A DNA stretch of 64,000 bases from Phylloscopus collybita (lineage: Eukaryota > Chordata > Aves > Passeriformes > Phylloscopidae). The stretch's first letter is position 1. Every line of letters begins with the position of its first letter. The stretch covers positions 1,178,001 to 1,242,000 of the forward strand of contig JAJNNQ010000006.1 of assembly GCA_027886175.1 (NCBI GenBank), in the 5' to 3' direction. The position numbers and the translations under genes were made by a program. Shown piece after piece: positions 57,627 through 64,000 of this stretch. A model generated the notes under the pieces. The model saw only the letters and a program-made list of their open reading frames with translations, was not told where the DNA came from and made no database searches.

Positions 57627-60600
57627 GGAGAGCAAACAGAAGAGACAGCTTTACCATGTCACTAAATACAATTCTTGTTGAAAATGGTTGCTACAATAAT
57701 GAGCAAAGGACAGTGCTCTGTGTTGAACAGAGATTTCTCCTGTTAGGAAATCACACGAGTTCCTTCTACCTTTTTCAGTAGCTTTTTAATTTAAAATAGC
57801 TCAATATCTGTACAGAATTCAGTAAAATAGTCTCCAAATCTTTCCAAGAGTAGCAAGCTTCTCAATGTATTATTTTATTATAAATGTCATATACCATATA
57901 TTCAATACTTACTGACTGTCACATAAAAGCTTCGATGTTTTTTTTGAAACGGAGCTGCTGCTTCCCTGCACTGGCACTGAAGTCCAATAGTTCCCTCCAG
58001 TGGTGAAACGTCTTCTTACATGGTAAAGGCGCCTATCATCCTCTGCTTTTGAAGGTCAGTCCTTACCGTGAGAAGCGTTAACATTTCTACAGAACACGGT
58101 GTATAATCCTAAATGCTATTTTTTTCCTAAAAGTGCAGGATGAAAAGGAGAGACTGCATATTCCAACATTTTCAACAACTGGAGGATTCAATGTATTCGG
58201 TCTTAATTTTGGATCTTTTTAAAGAGGATTAATTTGGCAAATTTTCTCAGGCCTTGAGTTTTAATATCAGCTATAATGCAAAGTCAATTACAAACAGAAG
58301 GCACATCATTTTTTTCTTAGATTAAAATAATTAAAATAATTAAAAATATTTGGTTTTTCTGCTACAAATTTCACCTTTGGTCACTGTCTTCTTAGTAAGA
58401 ATTACTCTGTTTAAGATTCTTGTCTTCCCACTCTTTGATGATGAATATATTTCAGCATTATCAGATCAGACTCACAGCTGACTAAAACTGATGACTGTTG
58501 ATAGTTATAGTTTTACAGTATAGTATGTAAACCTGTGTTTTCAGGCTTCTTAAATAACTCTGCCTGGACTGAACCTTTTGGCCTGAAACTGCAGTTCTGT
58601 CTCAAGGTCAGTGTTCTGGAAAGCTGAAACATAAGGTATGAATGTCAGTGCTTGAGGCTCCCAATATACTTGACAAGAGAAAGTCATCCTGCAGCTGATT
58701 CAGCTCTTGCATGCCTTGTGGCAGTCTTACTCTTCCCAGACACTTCAAAGGAATCCTAGTGCAACTGCCCTTAAATTAAAAGACTCAATTAAATACTTAT
58801 TTTGTGTGATATAAGCCCAGAAACAGCACAGACAGTCTGTTGTTTACACATATGTAAAGGTTTATTTTATGGCTGCATGCTGTGGAGAAAATGACAGCTT
58901 TGGCAGGGGATTTTAGGGGAGAAGGAGGACAGTTTCAGGATAACAATCATGTAATGACTGACTTTTAGAATTTTTCTCTTTTTGAGTATTAGCACAGAAT
59001 TCTAATCTATTGAATCGTAACTTTATAACATTCCTATAAAATTTACACCAATAGACCAGTAATCTTCTCAATCTTCTTGGATAAAAGCTGTCTGAGGCTT
59101 GTGATAAAATTTTATCCTCAGGCTTTGTCATATCTGTCATATTTACTAAAGGACTGGAATGCCCTTCTTCAGGTGCAGTAGTTATACATTATCTACCTTT
59201 TGTGCGTCTCTACTAAAATTATTACCATCTTTCAAATTATGAGTTCTTTTTGTTGCTAAGACTTCTTTAATTGCTAGTGCATTTATTTTGAGTTAGCAGG
59301 TGCAGTTGGGAAAGGAAGCAAGTATTTTTCCAGATGAGAACTTGGCTATCTCAAGCTTTTTCCCAGTTACATCTGATGGTTCTTCCTTTATAGTCATGGA
59401 AGGAAAGAAACACTTGTAGGATATGCTTCATCTGAACAACTTTATATAGTTGCTTTAGGATGACAGGGATTGTTCCCTAAAAAGGCCCATTTCTCTCAGT
59501 TGCCTGTACAGGGAGTGAAAGATCACTAGCTCAGATGTAAATAACTATATTCTGGTGTCTAAAGCTGTCCAACACCTTAATTCTTAAGCCTCCAGAGTCA
59601 CAGGATCACTATTAGTAATGTCTCTTTATTGTCTTATTGCTGGCCCCATATTTTCCTTTGCATTTTTCTGTCTTTCCCTATTGATTTCCCGGGCTGCAAG
59701 CTTCTCGTTTATGTATTATGTTCAAAAACGTAACAATTCAGTGTTGTCATGTTTTCCTGAATGCTACACTGGGGAGCAGTGGGAGGCTGCCTTTAACAGC
59801 CATTTCTATTTGCAGTGAACCAGAGTAGTAGGCTTTTGGCTAAAGGTTTTCACTTTCATGGTGGAGTACTCTCCTTCTTAGCATCTTTTCAGTTTCTTTC
59901 ACAGAAATCCCATTTTTCTTTCAATTTTTTCCTATCTGCTTTCCTCCAGACTCAAAATTTTCATCAACTATGGAAAAAATAGCCATTTTGCAGCATCAGC
60001 TAATGTTCAGGGGAATCACCTTGCCTGTCTTGGACACCTATTTAGAATTTAGTAACTCACATTGTGGTGGTGCCTTGCTCTTTGCATTGACTACGGAGGG
60101 GATCTGGAAGAGAAGAAATCTACCTCTTGTATAGCTAACATGAGGTGAGATGAGACTTCCTAGGGCTCTAAGATGGGTGGCGTGTTGCCTTCTAGCACAT
60201 TGCCTCTGTTGCCTAAAGAAGGAGTCCAGGGCACATAGTTCTAAATTCATGGTAGATATTTAAAATGACATGACATAAATCCCATCTATTATCTCCAGTT
60301 ATCCCCGGCTGACTCCAGGCCAGGAATTAATGTAGCTCTATCCATCGTAGTGAGACCATAATTAAGTTACTCTGCACTGAGAGCAATAATACTTTCTGTG
60401 TTAAAGGATAGCAAGGAATAATTTTAGAAACTCTAATAAGTTGTGTGACCTCCATGCTACATTTCTGAAATTGAATTCTCCCATGGCAAGACAATTGCTC
60501 CCCCGCAGTCTGCCTCTCACTGCAGACAAGTCATAAGAAATAATTCAGCTATGGTTTCATGGTCTATAAAGAATTTCCCTCCTTCCCACTCTGCTGTATT

Positions 60601-63270
60601 CTCTTCTTGTCTTCTATGTTTTAGCACATTCACAATTAGTCTCTGAATTATCAGGACATACAGGCTAGTATGTGTCTTTGTAGTACTACCACTGTATCAT
60701 TCACTTCTTCACCTCTTGCCCTAAACAAATTTTATGTAAAGGTATTTAGCATTCCAGTCATGTGAACTGTCTCACCAGTTGTTAATAATACTTGCATCAG
60801 TGAAAATTTCCAGAGTCTTCTTTGTCACCTGGACTTCTAAAATTAGTACCTAATGACCAGAAAAACTTGGAGCAGCAGTTGAAAACAAAGTAATAAACTT
60901 TGACAAATATAGCAGAGAAATGTGACTGGGAGACAGACACAGGCTGCAGTGAGTAGGTGTGATAGAAATTGGGGAGGGGAAAACAGTAGTACATAGGCCT
61001 GTGTCTGTTTTATACTACAGAGACTGTAGTGGAACATGAGGTTCCTAAGTCTGAAAAATCCTCAGTGGTCAGCAGATAAGCTTGTCTTGCTCCAGCTACT
61101 GGAGAACAGTAACAGTCCTTGTTACTGTCAGGGTCTGTTAACTCATGTGACAGGGGCCTGTGCAAAAGATCTGAAGGATTGATCCCATTGTTACCTCCCC
61201 GAGTGTCAGAAGAATCTCACAAGGTCACTCTCTTTTTTAACTGGCTCTTTGAGCTAAGCTATTTGTTTGATGCTCAGTTTTCCATGGAACTTCTCTTCTT
61301 CATGGTGCCTCCAGTGCTTCCTCGTAGGGTGCAGTAGCTGCTTAAATTCTTTAAGGCAGTCAGTACAGCAGCTAGAGAGGTAACACCTAGATCCCATTGC
61401 AGCTCAACACTGCAGCTTCTGTGATCTAATGGCTCAAGTGTATTCAGCACCATGGGACCCCACGTTTTGCTATCTTCAGCACTAGAAAAGAAATGTCTTG
61501 AAAGTCCCAAGTGAAAGAGAGTTTTCTTATTAATGTTCTATGTTATGCTGCAGGCTCTGTAAGGTATTCTGTTATTCTGCAGTGGTGTACAGCAGTTCCT
61601 AAACCTCCAGTACCCTTGAGATCTGGTTTTACATTCATTTGAGAATTTGGGTTTTGCTGAGCTGCCCATAATAACAGCAGAATTCTATGGCTGAACTTGG
61701 AATCCTACCCAGAGTAAGGTTTCTCACAGAAGCATGTGAAGAGGAAAGTCATCCCAGTGCAGTTGATATAATTCCCTGGTCTGCTTCTGAGAGAAGCAAT
61801 GTGATTTGTTTTCTAGATAGAAAAAACATTTTTCAACAGGTTGTTTGCATAACTGTAGACAACCCCTTCCTGAATTGCAGGAAAACGTTGTTTCTATAGC
61901 CATAGCCATTTTAATGAACTTCTCCTTTATAATTATTCAATTATTCATTCTGCTGCTCAAGAAAACCAGCATAACAATGATTTAACACAGCACTGCAGCA
62001 ATTAGCACTCACAAAACAACAAAGAAACACCTCACTACTCAAAAGGGGATCAAAGTGTGAAATCACAAGTAACTCATTACAAAAGTAAATCATTCCAATA
62101 ACACCACTTCAGTTCTTAATAGCAATCACAGTCTTTTAGTGGATTTGACTTCTTTCCTTCAGTACCTAAAAAGAAGCCAGGGAGGATGCTTATTCCATTT
62201 TAAGAAATGTAGTAATTAAGAATTTCAAAGCTCTTCTGGTTTTCTGTTGAAAAGTAGGATCTAATAGATCAGTTGCTGAATCACTGCAGCTTTTGTGTAG
62301 TCTAAACCCTCTCACTTCAGTAAGTTTGAATCTGGAGTGGAAAAAGGAACCATACCTTGGCAGTTACACTTGTAGGGTGTTTATCTGTCACTTTGATCTA
62401 ACTCACTTTGCCTTCTTATTGCCCAAGCAGCTGCAGATGGCTTTCTTTCCATTTGAAAGGCTTTAAATTCTCTGCTTCTGTCGTAAGTACTTGCTTGGTT
62501 ACTTTATTTTTGTCTTTATGTTACATTTTATTACTAGATGATAGTAGAAGGGATTTTGACTACTTTTTAGGTTATTGGCACCAGCGACGTTCCTAACCAT
62601 GCTTACTTAGACTTTTGAGATTTTCTAATTTTATCATACAAAGGGAGTGCTAAACTTTCTTTAGTGTCCTTCCCAAATGCTTTCATTTTCTGATACCATT
62701 TAATATAATTTTATTTGCTTTTAATACTTGCATGTGGAAAATAATGTACATTGGGAAGCAAACAATACAAAAGCTGTCATAAAAGCATAAAAGAGCAGCT
62801 GATCAGAGAAAAAGCAATGCAACATTGTTTTTAGAAGCAATGGAACACAAAAAGAGATGCCATATTGTTATGCTAACATTTTTAATTAATGATGCATAGA
62901 AGGTCAAATATAAATAAGAAAGAAAAGATCTGCTAATAGAAAACATGTGCTAGTACACTAAAAATAGAAGTTTGAATATGTGCAGTAATAAAACCGAGAA
63001 TTCTGATTAAATGTTTGATTGGAAATACATTGGTTAAGTTTCTTTTCTTTCCTGAATGGAAAAATGAGGCATACTTGTGAGGGATAACATAAGGGAAACT
63101 TTGGCAATTGAGACCAAATTACCAGTGTGAAATACGTGTCCATTTTATTTCTTCCTCATTCCTTTACGGCAATTGTCTTTGGGGCATAGCTGGGGACAAG
63201 TTTGTTTAACCTGACAGTTACTTTGAATCGATAGCCAAGTGGGAGTACTCCTTCAGCGGGGATTTAGCAG
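57627..63270. other. gene-poor AT-rich DNA
   Basis: No exon, RNA gene or clear repeat body is recognised. Open frames are all short and without motifs. This stretch lies on the side where ENOX1 is expected and may be the spacer before that gene. Confidence 0.5.
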
Positions 63271-63525
63271 TCATGAAAGCGAATGGTCTGTTTCACTGCC
63301 ATTAAACAGCTTACTTCTGCAGATGTGCCTAGTAAACTCCAGCTGGGAGCGACGCTCCTTAGCAGATACACCAGTGTAGTTCTTGAATGCTGGGATTCCA
63401 AGTAATTCGTCTCCCTCCACAGTCTGCGCTTGATGTTGTGTCAGCTGCCTCGCCCACACGGCAAAGAGACTTTCCAAAGTGGAATGGGCAGCAAGATCAC
63501 CTGCAGTGAAGGATTCACCCTCTCC
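63271..63525 (-). other. unrecognised coding-like segment, possible exon
   Basis: On the minus strand one frame is open from 63525 to a TGA at 63271 (about 84 codons) without any ATG start. Inside it an acceptor (TTCACTGCAG, exon from 63500) and a donor (AGAA|GTAAGC, exon to 63315) would define a 186-nt exon with the same phase (1) at both ends. The encoded 62 residues look protein-like (for example LFAVWARQLTQHQAQ and ELLGIPAFKNYTG), and CpGs are more frequent than in the flanking DNA. I do not recognise the family; it is not ENOX1 as I know it. A plus-strand reading also has plausible splice borders (63423-63529). It could be an exon, a decayed retrocopy, or chance. Confidence 0.35.
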
Positions 63526-63529
63526 TCAA

Positions 63530-64000
63530 GTAAGTGTCTTGGTGAAATTAATTGGTCTAAGAAAGCAGAACTGCCCTGCAGTGGTGTCCTTCACTAGAGT
63601 TTTATGGTGGCGTTGGAGATGCCACAGCAAGTCCTTTCTTCCTGTGTTTGAGACAGAGGTGGTGACATTCAGAAAAGTCAAGGCAAACAGTTGCTTTTGA
63701 ATTTCAAATTACCTTTTCTGTTGAGGTACTCTACAGATGGTTCCTGCCAGCGTTTCCCGTTGCTCACTCCTATATTTAGAAATATACAGATCCATCAAAA
63801 AAGAAGGAATAGAACTTGGCCCTCTAGAGGGTGAATTTTTTCCATGTGAGATAATAAACAGATCCAGGTGGGCAGTAAAATTCCTCTTTAGGCACCTGTG
63901 GCATTATATACCTTCAGTAAACATTTAGCTTGTTTTACTGTATGTTAAATGGCTGATCTGTAATGAGTAATTTTCGTTCATTTTAATGAAAAACAGAAAA
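63530..64000. other. window edge, no gene recognised
   Basis: AT-rich sequence with short open frames only. No motif, repeat body or polyadenylation-linked exon is seen before the window ends. Confidence 0.5.

Overview
This window reads as avian nuclear DNA, probably a neognath bird. It holds two vertebrate genes, LACC1 and CCDC122, with canonical GT/AG introns. Its interspersed repeats are almost all 5'-truncated CR1 LINEs with the bird-type 3' end (…ATTCTATGATTCTG…). No prokaryotic operon, phage or CRISPR structure is present. LACC1 and CCDC122 lie head to head, as they do at human 13q14.11, where the neighbours are ENOX1 on the CCDC122 side and SERP2/TSC22D1 on the LACC1 side.

Layout. Positions 1-37.2 kb form a long gene-poor stretch. 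It contains a perfect 22-bp-stem foldback (4380-4429), homopolymer tracts, a (TG)n microsatellite, an old CR1 copy that still shows reverse-transcriptase remnants (about 14.64-16.1 kb), a CpG island at 19.2-20.06 kb with an exact 19-copy 22-bp minisatellite, and a minus-strand CR1 tail (about 25.5 kb). LACC1 occupies 40551-37262 on the minus strand: five coding exons, 438 aa, and a 5' UTR splice acceptor just upstream of the ATG. Between the two genes are two CpG-rich clusters (43.93-44.12 kb and 45.59-45.93 kb), separated by AT-rich DNA with a strong hairpin. These are the likely promoters. CCDC122 occupies 46234-53029 on the plus strand: four coding exons, 264 aa, and a CR1 insertion in its third coding intron. 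Positions 53-64 kb hold the CCDC122 3' UTR region, another foldback, a CR1 tail, and then gene-poor DNA. At 63.27-63.53 kb there is an unexplained CpG-enriched, coding-like segment with plausible splice sites.

Function. LACC1 (FAMIN) is a cytosolic/peroxisome-associated purine nucleoside enzyme of myeloid immunometabolism; its catalytic His/Cys/His set is intact here. CCDC122 is a coiled-coil protein of unknown function. Their head-to-head placement suggests partly shared transcriptional control, but nothing in the sequence shows that the proteins work together. No system unlike known vertebrate biology is evident. The best leads are the possible unannotated exon near 63.4 kb, the CpG-island minisatellite with a nearby splice donor, and the perfect foldbacks.
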